64,000 bases of DNA, from contig NZ_CP081869.1 in assembly GCF_019797865.1 (NCBI RefSeq), positions 3,373,501 through 3,437,500 on the forward strand, written 5' to 3'. The stretch comes from Chenggangzhangella methanolivorans (GTDB lineage: Bacteria > Pseudomonadota > Alphaproteobacteria > Rhizobiales > Methylopilaceae). Position numbers and translations under genes: made by a program. Below the pieces are notes generated by a model. It had not been told where the DNA came from, did not search any database, and saw only the letters and a list, made by a program, of their open reading frames with translations. Below are positions 25,428 through 33,662 of the stretch, piece after piece (the stretch's first letter is position 1; each line of letters begins with the position of its first letter).

Positions 25428-27215
25428 ATGCCGCAGGCTCGGCCGAGTTCAGCTGCGCGACGCGTGACGCGCGCGCAGCCTCCTTGGAGCGAAGCCGTGG
25501 CGTTCTTTGCGGCCTTGAGCGGCGTTCTGGCGCTCGCCTGCATCTGGATCCTGCGCGCCGCGCTGATGGCGCTCGGGCGCGCCGAACGCGTCGAGGACGA
25601 GCTCGAGGCCGTGCGCGACCGGCTGTGGGAGTCCGAGGACCGCGCCGAGAGCATCCGCCTAGAGGGGGAGCGCGCGCTGGAGCAGGCCCAGGCCCGCGCC
25701 GAGGCCGGATCGCAGGCGAAGTCGCGCTTTCTCGCGACCGTCACCCATGAGATGCGGACGCCGCTCACCGGCGTGATCGGCACCGCCGGCCTCCTGCTCG
25801 ACGCCCGGCTTGCGCCCGACCAGCGCACCTACGCCCGCGCGATCAAGAGCTCGGCCGAGGCGATGCTCGGGCTCGTGGACGAGATCCTCGACCTGTCGCG
25901 CGTCGAGGCGGATCGGCAGGCGCCTTCCGAAGAGCCGTTCTCGCCGGCCGCCCTCATCGAGGAGGTGGCCGAGCTTCTCGCCCCCCGCGCGCGGGACAAG
26001 GCGCTCGATTTCGCCGTGAAGGTCGGTCCCGGGGTTCCCGAGGAGGTCGGCGGCGACGCCGCCCGGGTGCGGCAAGTGCTGCTCAACCTCGCGGGCAACG
26101 CCGTGAAATTCACCGAGCAGGGCGGCGTCGGCCTCAAGGTCGAGGCGGCCGGGGGGAAGTTGCGCTTCGCCGTGGAGGACACCGGGCCGGGCTTTGATCC
26201 GGCCGACACCGAGCGCCTGTTCGAGGAGTTCGAGCGCGGCGAGGGCGCGGGCCAGTCGTCCGGCGCGGGGCTTGGCCTCGCCATCAGCCGCCGGCTCGCC
26301 GCCGCGATGGGCGGGTCGCTCTCCGGCTTCGCGGCCCCGGGGCAGGGCGCGACGTTCACGTTCGAGCTTCCCATGTCGCAGACCGTCGAGGCCTCGGGCG
26401 ATCGTCCGCTCGCGGGGCTGCGGATCGCGATCGTCTCAAGCGCGCCCTTCACCGGACCCTGGCTCGCCGAAAGCCTCGAAGCCATGGGCGCGGCCGCGCG
26501 CGTCGTCGATCCGGCCGAGCTCGACGCGGCCGCGTCGCCGCAGGCGCGGCTCGACGGAACCTTCGCGGCGCTCGTCGACCGCGAGGCCGGCCCGTCGCCT
26601 TCGGCGCTCGCCGCGGCGGCGCGCTTCGCCGGCGCCGAGCGCGCGCTGCTGCTGCTGTCGCCGGCCGATCGCGGCGAGCTCGACCGCCTCCACGCCCAGG
26701 GGTTCGACGGCTATCTGGTCAAGCCGGTGCGCGCCTCCTCGCTCGCGAGCCGGCTTCTCGATCCGCTCGGCGTCGAGGACCGCCCGGCCGAGCCCGCCGC
26801 GCCCGCCGTGCCGTTCCCGGCCGGGGACGGGCTGAAGGTGCTCGTCGCCGAGGACGACCCGGTGAGCGCGCTGATCGCGCTCGCCCATCTCGCGCGGCTC
26901 GGCCACGCCTCGGTGCACGTCGCCGACGGCGAGGCGGCCTGCGAGGCCTTCGAGCGCGAGGCTTTCGACGCGGCGCTGATCGATATCCGCATGCCGCGGC
27001 TCAACGGCTGCGCGGCCGCGCGTCGCATGCGCGCCGTCGAGCTCGCGGCGGGCCGCGCGCCCGCGCTCATCTTCGCGCTCACCGCCAATGTCGGCGACGA
27101 CGCGGCGGCGCGGGCGGCCGGCATGGACGGGCTGATGCAGAAGCCGCTCGACCGCCGCGCGCTCGAGGAGGCGCTGGCGCCGCTCGCGGGATCTCGACGG
27201 ACCGCGGTCGCCTAA
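25428..27215 (+). CDS. Hybrid sensor histidine kinase with a degenerate and an intact receiver
   Basis: A 595-residue signalling protein. One transmembrane helix (about residues 24-45) is followed by a coiled coil, then HisKA with the phospho-His in ATVTHEMRTPLTGVIG (about 108), and an ATPase domain (N-box LLNLAGNAVKFTEQGG, DTGPGFD, GAGLGLAISRRL). After it comes a pseudo-receiver (about 330-445) that keeps the Lys switch (LVKPV) but lacks a clear acceptor Asp. A true receiver follows (about 465-585, VLVAEDD, LIDIRMPRLNG, MQKPLD). No periplasmic sensor domain is seen. The cognate output is unknown. Confidence 0.88.
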   Translation: MPQARPSSAARRVTRAQPPWSEAVAFFAALSGVLALACIWILRAALMALGRAERVEDELEAVRDRLWESEDRAESIRLEGERALEQAQARAEAGSQAKSRFLATVTHEMRTPLTGVIGTAGLLLDARLAPDQRTYARAIKSSAEAMLGLVDEILDLSRVEADRQAPSEEPFSPAALIEEVAELLAPRARDKALDFAVKVGPGVPEEVGGDAARVRQVLLNLAGNAVKFTEQGGVGLKVEAAGGKLRFAVEDTGPGFDPADTERLFEEFERGEGAGQSSGAGLGLAISRRLAAAMGGSLSGFAAPGQGATFTFELPMSQTVEASGDRPLAGLRIAIVSSAPFTGPWLAESLEAMGAAARVVDPAELDAAASPQARLDGTFAALVDREAGPSPSALAAAARFAGAERALLLLSPADRGELDRLHAQGFDGYLVKPVRASSLASRLLDPLGVEDRPAEPAAPAVPFPAGDGLKVLVAEDDPVSALIALAHLARLGHASVHVADGEAACEAFEREAFDAALIDIRMPRLNGCAAARRMRAVELAAGRAPALIFALTANVGDDAAARAAGMDGLMQKPLDRRALEEALAPLAGSRRTAVA

Positions 27216-27222
27216 AAGTGAG

Positions 27223-27241
27223 AGCCGCTGCTTAGGCGGCT
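27223..27241 (+). terminator. Weak hairpin after the hybrid kinase gene
   Basis: AGCCGC and GCGGCT pair across a 7-base loop, 8 bp after the kinase stop, followed by AAAGTCTCTTT. The stem is short and the T-run broken, so this is a tentative terminator. Confidence 0.35.
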
Positions 27242-27382
27242 GAAAGTCTCTTTGCCTCAGGCCCTTACGTTGTCATGAGGGCGTCGGGCGAGTGTGGTGT
27301 CGTCTTCCGAGAAACCGGCGGCTATCGAAACTTTCGCCTGCCGGTATGGAACGCCAGCGTTCTCTCGCTAGAAGGCTCGATC

Positions 27383-28425
27383 ATGGCGATCGTCCGTCTC
27401 CCGCAGGCCGGTCCCGGCGCGATCGTGAGCCGTTTCCGCTCCCATCGCCCCGCCAAGGCCCTCGCTGCGCCGAAGTGGTTCGACGGCTTCATGACGCAGC
27501 CCGGGACCAAGCCGAGCCGCGAGCGGCTGGAGGCCTCGGCCGCGCTGCTGCCCAAGCCGCTCGGGCGGATCGGCGGCCTCGAGCTTCGCCTCGCCGAGCG
27601 CCCCAAGGACGTCAAGCGCGCCCAGCAGCTGCGCTACCGCGTGTTCTTCGAGGAGATGTCGGCGGTCGCCGATCCGATCGCCAAGCTCGCCCGGCGCGAC
27701 ATGGACCTCTACGATCCCGTCTGCGACCACCTCATCGTCTCCGACTACGCCGCCAAGCCCGTCCGTTCGCTCGCCGCCACGCTGATCCCGGGGCTGCAGG
27801 GCTTTCGAGGTGGGCGCGTCGGCCGACGAGGCGAAAAAGCGCCCGCCGGTCGTCGGCACCTACCGGCTGCTCCGCCAGGAGGTCGCCGACCAGACGCTCG
27901 GCTTCTACACGGCCGGAGAATTCGACATCGAGCCGCTGATCCGCGCGCCATCGCGGCCTCAACTTCCTCGAGCTCGGCCGCTCCTGCGTGCTCAAGCCCT
28001 ATCGCGACAAGCGCACGGTGGAGCTGCTCTGGCACGGCATCTGGGCCTATGTGCTGGCGCACAAGAGCGACGTGATGATCGGCTGCGCGAGCCTTGAGGG
28101 CGTGGACCCGGAGAAGCTGCGGCTGCCGCTTTCCTACCTGCACCATTTCCACGCCGCGCCCGCCGAATGGCGCGCCGAGGCGCTGCCGGGCAAGCGCGCG
28201 CGCTTCGACCTTCTCCCGAAGGAGGCGATCGACATGCGCTCGGCGCTCCGCACGCTGCCGCCGCTGATCAAGGCCTACTTGAGGCTCGGCGCCTATGTGG
28301 GCGACGGCGCGGTGGTGGACGAGGCCTTCGGCACCACCGACGTGCTGATCGTGCTGCCGAAGGCCGCGATCAACCCGCGCTACATCGACTATTACGGCGC
28401 CGACGCCGACCGCTACGCGGCCTGA
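27383..28425 (+). CDS. olsB: OlsB-like ornithine-acyl-ACP N-acyltransferase (frameshifted twice)
   Basis: Acyltransferase of the GNAT/hemolysin-like family, which makes lyso-ornithine lipid from ornithine and 3-hydroxyacyl-ACP. Family stretches are LRYRVFFEEMSAVADP and YDPVCDHLIVSD in the first frame, PPVVGTYRLLRQEVADQTLG and FYTAGEFDIEPLI in the second, and LNFLELGRSCVLKPYRDKRT, VELLWHGIWAYV and VVDEAFGTTDVLIVLP in the third. Removing one T from the TTT near 27803-27805 restores QGFEVGASADEA. The other indel is near 27950. The restored protein of about 347 residues carries a longer N-terminus than the usual OlsB of about 300. Whether olsA is present elsewhere cannot be seen. Confidence 0.82.
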
Positions 28426-28446
28426 ACGACGGCCCGGACCGGGACG

Positions 28447-30096
28447 TCAGTTCGCGACCTTGGACGTGACGGTGAGCGAGTTGTCGGCCTTCTCCGGATC
28501 GACTGGCCCCGCCTGAACCCGCGCGGACTGGCGCAGCGGCTGGTCCTCGGCGACCACCTCCGCCTTGATCAGCACGCTCTTGCGCGGCGCGAGCTTGCCG
28601 AGGTCGCAGCTGACGAAGCCGCCCAGGGTCCGGCAGTCGCCGAGCTTGCTCGAGGCCGATTTCAGGCGCCCGTTCTCCACCCGAAGCGAGAACGAGGCCG
28701 CGGTCGCAGCGTCCGGGCCGAAATTGGTCGCGACGAAGGAGAACGTCGTGCGTTCGCCGCGCCTGACCTTGCGCGGCGCGCTCCGCGCCTCGACCCGCAT
28801 GTCGGCCTTCTTTCCCGGCTCGGCGTCGAGGTCGCGCATGAAGACGTCGAAGGCGCCGTTGGTGTCGCCGTCGACCAGTTGCGGGGCCTGCGAGGAGAAG
28901 GTGACGATGCGCCCGTCCGCCGTGATCGAGGCGAGGTCGCTGTAGAGCGAGGCCTGCCGCGATTTCCCGCCGACGTTGACGCGCGTCACCGCGCCGGACA
29001 GGCGGTCGGTGACGAAGACGTCCCATTTCTTGTTGGTGTCGCCCGGAACGAGGTTCGAGGCCCCGGAGGTGAAGGCGACGTAGCGCCCGTCCGCGCTGAT
29101 CGTCGGCCGGTAGCTGTCGTAGTTCGCGAGATCGCCGGAGGCCGGGCGGCTGACGATCCTTTCCTCGCCCGTCTTCATGTCGACGGCGACGACGCCGCTC
29201 ACATAGGTTTCGTCCGTGCCGGTGTCGCCGTCGATGAACCGCTGGACGGCCACGAAGCGCCCGTCGGCGCTGACCGCCGTGGGGGAGAATTGCGGCAGGC
29301 TCTCCATGCAACGCCGGGGCCCCATGACCTCCACGCACTCCGTCCGGCCGGTGACGGTGTCGTGCCGAAGGACCGCGTAGACCCTGAAGTCGCCCTGAGA
29401 ATCGCCCCAGAACACGACATATCGGCCGTCGGCGCTGATGGCCGGCGTCATGTTCTGGCCTTCGTTCGGCACGCCGTTCGAGCTCTTGCTGATGAGCGTC
29501 GTGGTTCCGGCGGCGCGGTCGCGCATCAGGATGTCGGAGAGCTTGTTCTCGTCCTCCGGGAAGAGATTGGTCGCGTCGGTCTGGAACGCGACGCGCCGGC
29601 CGTCGGCCGAGATCGCGGCGAAGTCGCTCGGCCCGTCCCCCTCGCCGCCGCCGTCGGCGACGCTGACGCGCTCGGTCGTCTCGGTCCGGCGGTCGAACAC
29701 GAAGACGTCGGCCTTGCCGTTCGTGTCGCCCTCGACGAGGTTGCTGGCGGTCGACGTGAAGGCCACGAACCGCCCGTCGCCGCTGATCGCGGGCCGGTAG
29801 CTCGCGCCGTTGGCCTCCGCCCCGCCGCGGCCCCGGCTCACCCGCGCCGTCTCGTCCGTGTCGTTGTCGTGGACGAAGACGTCGAAGGCGCCGTTGCCGT
29901 CGCCGGAAACGAGATTGGTCGCGCGCGACGAGAACGCGACATAGCGGCCGTCGAAGCTGATCGAGGATTTCTGGCTGTCGCCGTCGGCCTGCCCGCCGCC
30001 CGACGAGACGCTGATCCGCGTCGTCTCGGCGGCGAGCGCCGGTCCGCAGGCGAGGGCCGCCAGCGCGACGGCTGCGAGGCTCCGTCCGATCGTCAT
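28447..30096 (-). CDS. Secreted TolB-like beta-propeller protein with DUF11-like C-terminus
   Basis: A roughly 549-residue exported protein. A Sec signal peptide (SLAAVALAALACGPALA) is followed by repeated blades built around (S/T)ADGR(Y/F)VAF and DVFV(H/F/T)D, at least seven in about residues 25-420, as in PD40/TolB propellers. Several loops contain EGDTNGK or PGDTNKK, which look like Ca2+-binding turns. The C-terminal part (about 430-549) is an Ig-like DUF11/CARDB domain (SFVATNFGPDAATAASFSLR). Function is unknown; surface or periplasmic binding is likely. An in-frame GTG at 30108 is an alternative start. Confidence 0.75.
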   Translation of the reverse strand: MTIGRSLAAVALAALACGPALAAETTRISVSSGGGQADGDSQKSSISFDGRYVAFSSRATNLVSGDGNGAFDVFVHDNDTDETARVSRGRGGAEANGASYRPAISGDGRFVAFTSTASNLVEGDTNGKADVFVFDRRTETTERVSVADGGGEGDGPSDFAAISADGRRVAFQTDATNLFPEDENKLSDILMRDRAAGTTTLISKSSNGVPNEGQNMTPAISADGRYVVFWGDSQGDFRVYAVLRHDTVTGRTECVEVMGPRRCMESLPQFSPTAVSADGRFVAVQRFIDGDTGTDETYVSGVVAVDMKTGEERIVSRPASGDLANYDSYRPTISADGRYVAFTSGASNLVPGDTNKKWDVFVTDRLSGAVTRVNVGGKSRQASLYSDLASITADGRIVTFSSQAPQLVDGDTNGAFDVFMRDLDAEPGKKADMRVEARSAPRKVRRGERTTFSFVATNFGPDAATAASFSLRVENGRLKSASSKLGDCRTLGGFVSCDLGKLAPRKSVLIKAEVVAEDQPLRQSARVQAGPVDPEKADNSLTVTSKVAN

Positions 30097-30188
30097 GCCT
30101 GCCGTCACCGTTCGAGGGCGGGGCCTGAATTCTGGAGAGAGCCGCGGCGGCGTCCATTAGGGAGAACCCTTACGCCGCCGCATGTCGC

Positions 30189-30593
30189 TCAGCCCGGATT
30201 GGCCACGGCCCAGCGGCCGTTCTGGCTCCGCCCGCCATAGCCGTAGGCGTCGCCGTCGACGGCATGGACCAGCACGTAGCTTTCGTCGTGCACGGGCCCG
30301 AGCAGCCCCGACATCCCGTCGAAGACGGCGCGCACGAAGGCGGTGGTCTCGGCCTTCACATTGGTTCCGGCCGTGACCTTGATGTCGAGCCAGAAGGCCG
30401 ACAGCCCGGCTTCGGCCGGACGCTCGCCGGCGATGAACCACCGGCCCGGATCGGCGGGCTCCACCAGAACGGCGGTGACGCCGGGATCCTTTCCGAGCTT
30501 TTCGGCCGAGAGCCGCGACGCGAGCGCGGCGATCTCGGCGTCGAGTCCGGGGCGGGGCGAGGGCGTGACGTAGCGGACGACGATCATGGGCAT
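30189..30593 (-). CDS. Tautomerase (4-oxalocrotonate tautomerase-like) protein
   Basis: A 134-residue protein of the tautomerase superfamily with two beta-alpha-beta units. The catalytic Pro would be the residue exposed after Met removal (MPMIVVRY). The second unit is SAFWLDIKVTAGTNVKAETT. The ATG at 30593 is chosen because AAGGAGG lies 6 bases before it and it puts Pro at position 2. It diverges from a LysR regulator, so it is probably that regulator's target. The substrate is unknown. Confidence 0.72.
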   Translation of the reverse strand: MPMIVVRYVTPSPRPGLDAEIAALASRLSAEKLGKDPGVTAVLVEPADPGRWFIAGERPAEAGLSAFWLDIKVTAGTNVKAETTAFVRAVFDGMSGLLGPVHDESYVLVHAVDGDAYGYGGRSQNGRWAVANPG

Positions 30594-30686
30594 GGGAGCC
30601 TCCTTGGTTTGGGGTGGCCCGAACATGCGCTTGCGCCATCATTATCTGAAGCGCATAAAGAATGAGTTTCATCATAGCAAAATTGA

Positions 30687-31532
30687 ATGATGCTCGATCT
30701 CGACTCCGTCCGCCTGTTCGTGCTCGCCGCCGATTTCGGCAGCCTCACGCGCGCCGCCGAAGCGGCCAACACCGCGCAGCCCGTGGTGAGCCAGCGCATC
30801 AAGGCGCTGGAGACCCGGCTCGGCCGCAGGCTGCTGGACCGCAGTCCGCGCTTCGTGCGCACGACCGCCGACGGCGCCGTGTTTCTCGCCCGCGCCCGCG
30901 ATCTCCTCGCCGCGCATGACGCGGCGCTCGGGCTTGGAAGCCAGCCCGCGGTCCATTTCGCGCTCGGGGCGAGCGATCATGCGCTCGGGGCCGCGATCGC
31001 GCGGCTGCTCGCGCCTGTTAAGGCGGCGCTCCCGCCGGACGCCACGATCGAGGCGCGGGTCGGCCTGTCGCAACCGATCCGGGCGATGTTCGACGACGGC
31101 GCGCTCGACGCCGCGGTTGTGCGCCGCGAGGCGGGCGGCGGGGAGGGGGAGCTGCTCGGCGAGGACCCGCTCGGCTGGCGCGCGGCGCCGGGCTTCCGGC
31201 TCGATCCCGGCCGGCCCGTGCCGCTCGCGAGCCTCGGGAGCCCTTGCGGCGTGCGCGCCGCCGCGATCCGCGCGCTGGAGGCGGCGGGTCTTTCCTGGCG
31301 CGAGTCCTATGTGGCCGGAAGCTGTTCGGCGCTGCTTGCGGGCGCGGCGGCGGGTTTCGGGGTCGCGCCCATGGGGCTTGCGGGCAGCGACGGCGCGCCC
31401 GACCGCGGGCCGGCGCTCGGCCTGCCGGCGCTCGGCTCTTCGCCCGTCGTGCTGCTGGCGCGCGCGCGGTCTCCGGAGGCCGCTGCGGCGATCCGCGCGC
31501 TCGCGGCCGGCGTTCGTTCGCTCCTACGGTGA
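30687..31532 (+). CDS. LysR-family transcriptional regulator
   Basis: A 281-residue regulator. The N-terminal winged HTH (about residues 4-62) reads LDSVRLFVLAADFGSLTRAA then AQPVVSQRIKALETRLGRRL, typical of LysR proteins. The effector-binding domain (about 90-275) is Ala/Gly-rich and lacks clues to the ligand. It is divergent from the tautomerase gene across 93 bp that is noticeably AT-rich (30640-30686), where its operator is expected. No frameshift is present. Confidence 0.9.
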   Translation: MMLDLDSVRLFVLAADFGSLTRAAEAANTAQPVVSQRIKALETRLGRRLLDRSPRFVRTTADGAVFLARARDLLAAHDAALGLGSQPAVHFALGASDHALGAAIARLLAPVKAALPPDATIEARVGLSQPIRAMFDDGALDAAVVRREAGGGEGELLGEDPLGWRAAPGFRLDPGRPVPLASLGSPCGVRAAAIRALEAAGLSWRESYVAGSCSALLAGAAAGFGVAPMGLAGSDGAPDRGPALGLPALGSSPVVLLARARSPEAAAAIRALAAGVRSLLR

Positions 31533-31568
31533 CTTGAGCCCACTTTTGAGAAAGGTCCGCCCCGCGGA

Positions 31569-32156
31569 ATGCCCGATCGCCCGCTCAAGATCGTCGTGAT
31601 CGAGGAGAGTCCCGTCCGGGCCGCGATCCTCGAGGACGGGCTGCGCGAGGCGGGGCATTCGCTGGTGATGCGCATCCCCGACCGCGCCAACCTGCTCGAG
31701 CGCATCTACGCGATCGACCCGGACGTCATCCTGATCGACCTCGAGAACCCGAGCCGCGACGTGCTCGAGCAGATGTTCCAGGTGAGCCGCGCCGTGAAGC
31801 GGCCAGTCGGGATGTTCGTCGACCAGACCGACCATTCCTCGATCGAGGCCGCGATCGACGCCGGCGTTTCGGCCTATGTGGTGGACGGGCTGAAGAAGGA
31901 GCGGGTGAAGCCGATCCTCGACACGATGGTGAGCCGCCACCAGGCCTTCGCCAAGCTCAGGGCCGAACTCGACCAGGCCAAGAGCCAGCTCGAGGAGCGC
32001 AAGGTCGTCGACCGCGCCAAGGGCGTCCTGATGCGCCAGAAGAACATCGGCGAGGAACAGGCCTACGCGTTGCTTCGCACCGTCGCCATGAACGAAAAGA
32101 AGAAGATCTCCGAGATCGCGCAGGCGGTCGTCACCGCCGCGGAGCTGCTGAAATGA
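31569..32156 (+). CDS. nasT: NasT, ANTAR-domain antiterminator of nitrate assimilation
   Basis: A 195-residue RNA-binding regulator. The N-terminal receiver-like domain (about residues 6-120) keeps the core strand VILIDLENPS. The C-terminal ANTAR domain (about 135-190) is clear in ERKVVDRAKGVLMRQKNIGE and EEQAYALLRTVAMNEKKKIS. In studied systems NasT is held by NasS and, when nitrate or nitrite is bound, released to bind a two-hairpin leader RNA and prevent termination. Such a leader is visible at 33480-33578. The gene overlaps nasS by ATGA. Confidence 0.93.
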   Translation: MPDRPLKIVVIEESPVRAAILEDGLREAGHSLVMRIPDRANLLERIYAIDPDVILIDLENPSRDVLEQMFQVSRAVKRPVGMFVDQTDHSSIEAAIDAGVSAYVVDGLKKERVKPILDTMVSRHQAFAKLRAELDQAKSQLEERKVVDRAKGVLMRQKNIGEEQAYALLRTVAMNEKKKISEIAQAVVTAAELLK

Positions 32157-33256
32157 GCCTAGACACGGTCAAGGTCGGCTTCATCCCGCTGGTCGACGCC
32201 GCGATCCCGATCATGGCCGCGGACGTCGGCTTCGCGGCGGCCGAGGGCGTGCGCATCGAACTGACGCGCGAGGTCTCCTGGTCCAACATCCGCGACCGGC
32301 TGGTGCTCGGCCATTTCGACGCCGCCCATCTCCTCGCCCCGCTCGCGATCGCGACCTCTCTCGGTCTCGGGCCGATCCGCGAGCGGCTCTCCGCGCCGAT
32401 GGCGCTCAACCTCAACGGCAACGCGATCACGCTGTCGCTTCCGCTCTATGACGAGCTCGTGCGCCATCTCGACGCCGACCTCGCCGACCCGCGCGCGACG
32501 GCCCGCGCCTTCGCGGCGCTCGTGCGGACGCGGCGCGCGAACGGCGAGTTCGCGCCGACCCTGGGCATGACGTTCCCGTTCTCGACGCACAATTACCTGC
32601 TTCGGCTGTGGCTCGCCTCGGCGGGTCTCGAGCCCGACGTCGACGTCCGGCTCGCAGTGGTGCCGCCGCCCTTCATGGTCGACGCGATCGAGCAGGGGCA
32701 TGTCGAGGGGTTCTGCGTCGGCGCGCCCTGGAACGCGGTGGCGGTGCAGCTCGGCATCGGGCGCATCGTCCATCTCGGCGTCGACCTCGTCCGCTCCTGC
32801 CCGGAAAAGGTGCTGGCGGTGCGCGAGCGCTGGCTCGGCGAGCGCCCCGACGTCGCGGCGCGGCTGCTGCGCGCCTGCCATGCGGCGGCCCGCTGGCTGT
32901 CCGATCCTACGAACCGGTGGGAGGCCGCCGAGCGTCTCGCCGCGCGCGACCGCCTCGACGTGCGCGCCGAGGCCATCAGCCGGAGCCTCGAAGGCCGGAT
33001 GCCGACGGGCCGCGGCGCCGAAACCCGCTTCGACGCCGACTATCTGCTGTTCGACCGGGACGGCGAGACCCGGCCCGATCCCGAACATGCGCTCTGGCTG
33101 CACGCCCAGATGGCGCGCTGGGGACAGGCGAGCGCCGCGACCGCCGAGGAGGCGGCGGCGGTCTACCGCCCCGACGTCTACGACGCCGCTCTGGGGCTCA
33201 TCGCCGCGCCTGCGCGGCCGCGTCCGGTCGACTGTTTCGTCGACCGCGCCGGCTGA
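32153..33256 (+). CDS. nasS: NasS, cytosolic nitrate/nitrite sensor
   Basis: A 367-residue protein of the NrtA/CmpA substrate-binding fold but without a signal peptide: it begins directly with VKVGFIPLVDAAIPIMAADV. Features shared with NrtA include VSWSNIRDRLVLGHFDAAHL, LGMTFPFSTHNYLLRLWLAS and the PPPFMVDAIEQGHVEGFCVG stretch. It is expected to bind nitrate or nitrite and to release NasT. It overlaps nasT by ATGA and is followed by about 400 bp of regulatory DNA before nrtA. Confidence 0.92.
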   Translation: MSLDTVKVGFIPLVDAAIPIMAADVGFAAAEGVRIELTREVSWSNIRDRLVLGHFDAAHLLAPLAIATSLGLGPIRERLSAPMALNLNGNAITLSLPLYDELVRHLDADLADPRATARAFAALVRTRRANGEFAPTLGMTFPFSTHNYLLRLWLASAGLEPDVDVRLAVVPPPFMVDAIEQGHVEGFCVGAPWNAVAVQLGIGRIVHLGVDLVRSCPEKVLAVRERWLGERPDVAARLLRACHAAARWLSDPTNRWEAAERLAARDRLDVRAEAISRSLEGRMPTGRGAETRFDADYLLFDRDGETRPDPEHALWLHAQMARWGQASAATAEEAAAVYRPDVYDAALGLIAAPARPRPVDCFVDRAG

Positions 33257-33440
33257 CGGGCCTGTTGCGCGCCATCATATTGCGCGCGCCTCCGATGCCT
33301 TTGTTTTGTGCAGTGCAACCTGACGCGGCGCCTATCGGGCGCGCCGTGGCCCGCGCTTCATCGCCCGCAGCCGGGCGATCACAGCCCTGTGATATTTAGA
33401 ATTCCTTGAAAATCGAGCGATCGCTTCGCCCGCGCCAGAA

Positions 33441-33457
33441 CTGGCACGCGCCTTGAA
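33441..33457 (+). promoter_or_regulatory. Candidate sigma-54 promoter of the nitrate operon
   Basis: CTGGCACGCGCCTTGAA resembles the -24/-12 consensus YTGGCACG-N4-TTGCW. The GG at 33443-33444 is spaced correctly, but the -12 dinucleotide is GA instead of GC. It lies about 24 bp before the first leader hairpin, so a transcript would begin near 33467 and include the whole attenuator. NtrC-dependent nitrogen control is inferred. Confidence 0.5.
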
Positions 33458-33479
33458 TAGCTCTTGGCGAAAGGTTCCG

Positions 33480-33520
33480 CGTCGGCGCTGACGTTCGAAC
33501 CCCGAAGCCCAATGAAGGGC
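33480..33520 (+). ncRNA. ANTAR-type two-hairpin leader RNA motif
   Basis: Two short stem-loops with six-base loops. Hairpin 1 is CGTC-GGCGCT-GACG (33480-33493) and hairpin 2 is GCCC-AATGAA-GGGC (33507-33520). Known ANTAR target RNAs have tandem hexaloop hairpins with A at loop position 1 and G at position 4; hairpin 2 matches both, hairpin 1 matches G4 only. It lies directly before an intrinsic terminator and downstream of nasTS. Confidence 0.72.
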
Positions 33521-33530
33521 CGCCAGCACC

Positions 33531-33578
33531 GCCGCTGAACCGACACGCCGATGAGGCGCGCCGTGTCAGCGGCTTTTT
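33531..33578 (+). terminator. Attenuator terminator in the nitrate-operon leader
   Basis: GCCGCT (33531-33536) pairs with AGCGGC (33568-33573), and GACAC (33542-33546) with GTGTC (33563-33567), around an inner GCC/GGC hairpin. TTTTT follows at 33574-33578. It ends 84 bp before the nrtA ATG, so default transcription would stop here unless NasT binds the preceding hairpins. Confidence 0.78.
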
Positions 33579-33662
33579 CATGTCCGGACCCCAGCGAAGG
33601 GTCGGATTTTACCGCGTAACCGATGTCCGCCCCGAGGGGCCAACGGAGCTTTGACGGACCCG

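Noticed and set aside
28879-30240. Plus-strand frame opposite the beta-propeller gene
   Set aside because: Antisense shadow whose apparent repeats only mirror the propeller blades.
33491-33504. GTTCGAACC as a tRNA T-loop
   Set aside because: No acceptor stem, D-arm or anticodon arm can be built around it; it lies between the leader hairpins.
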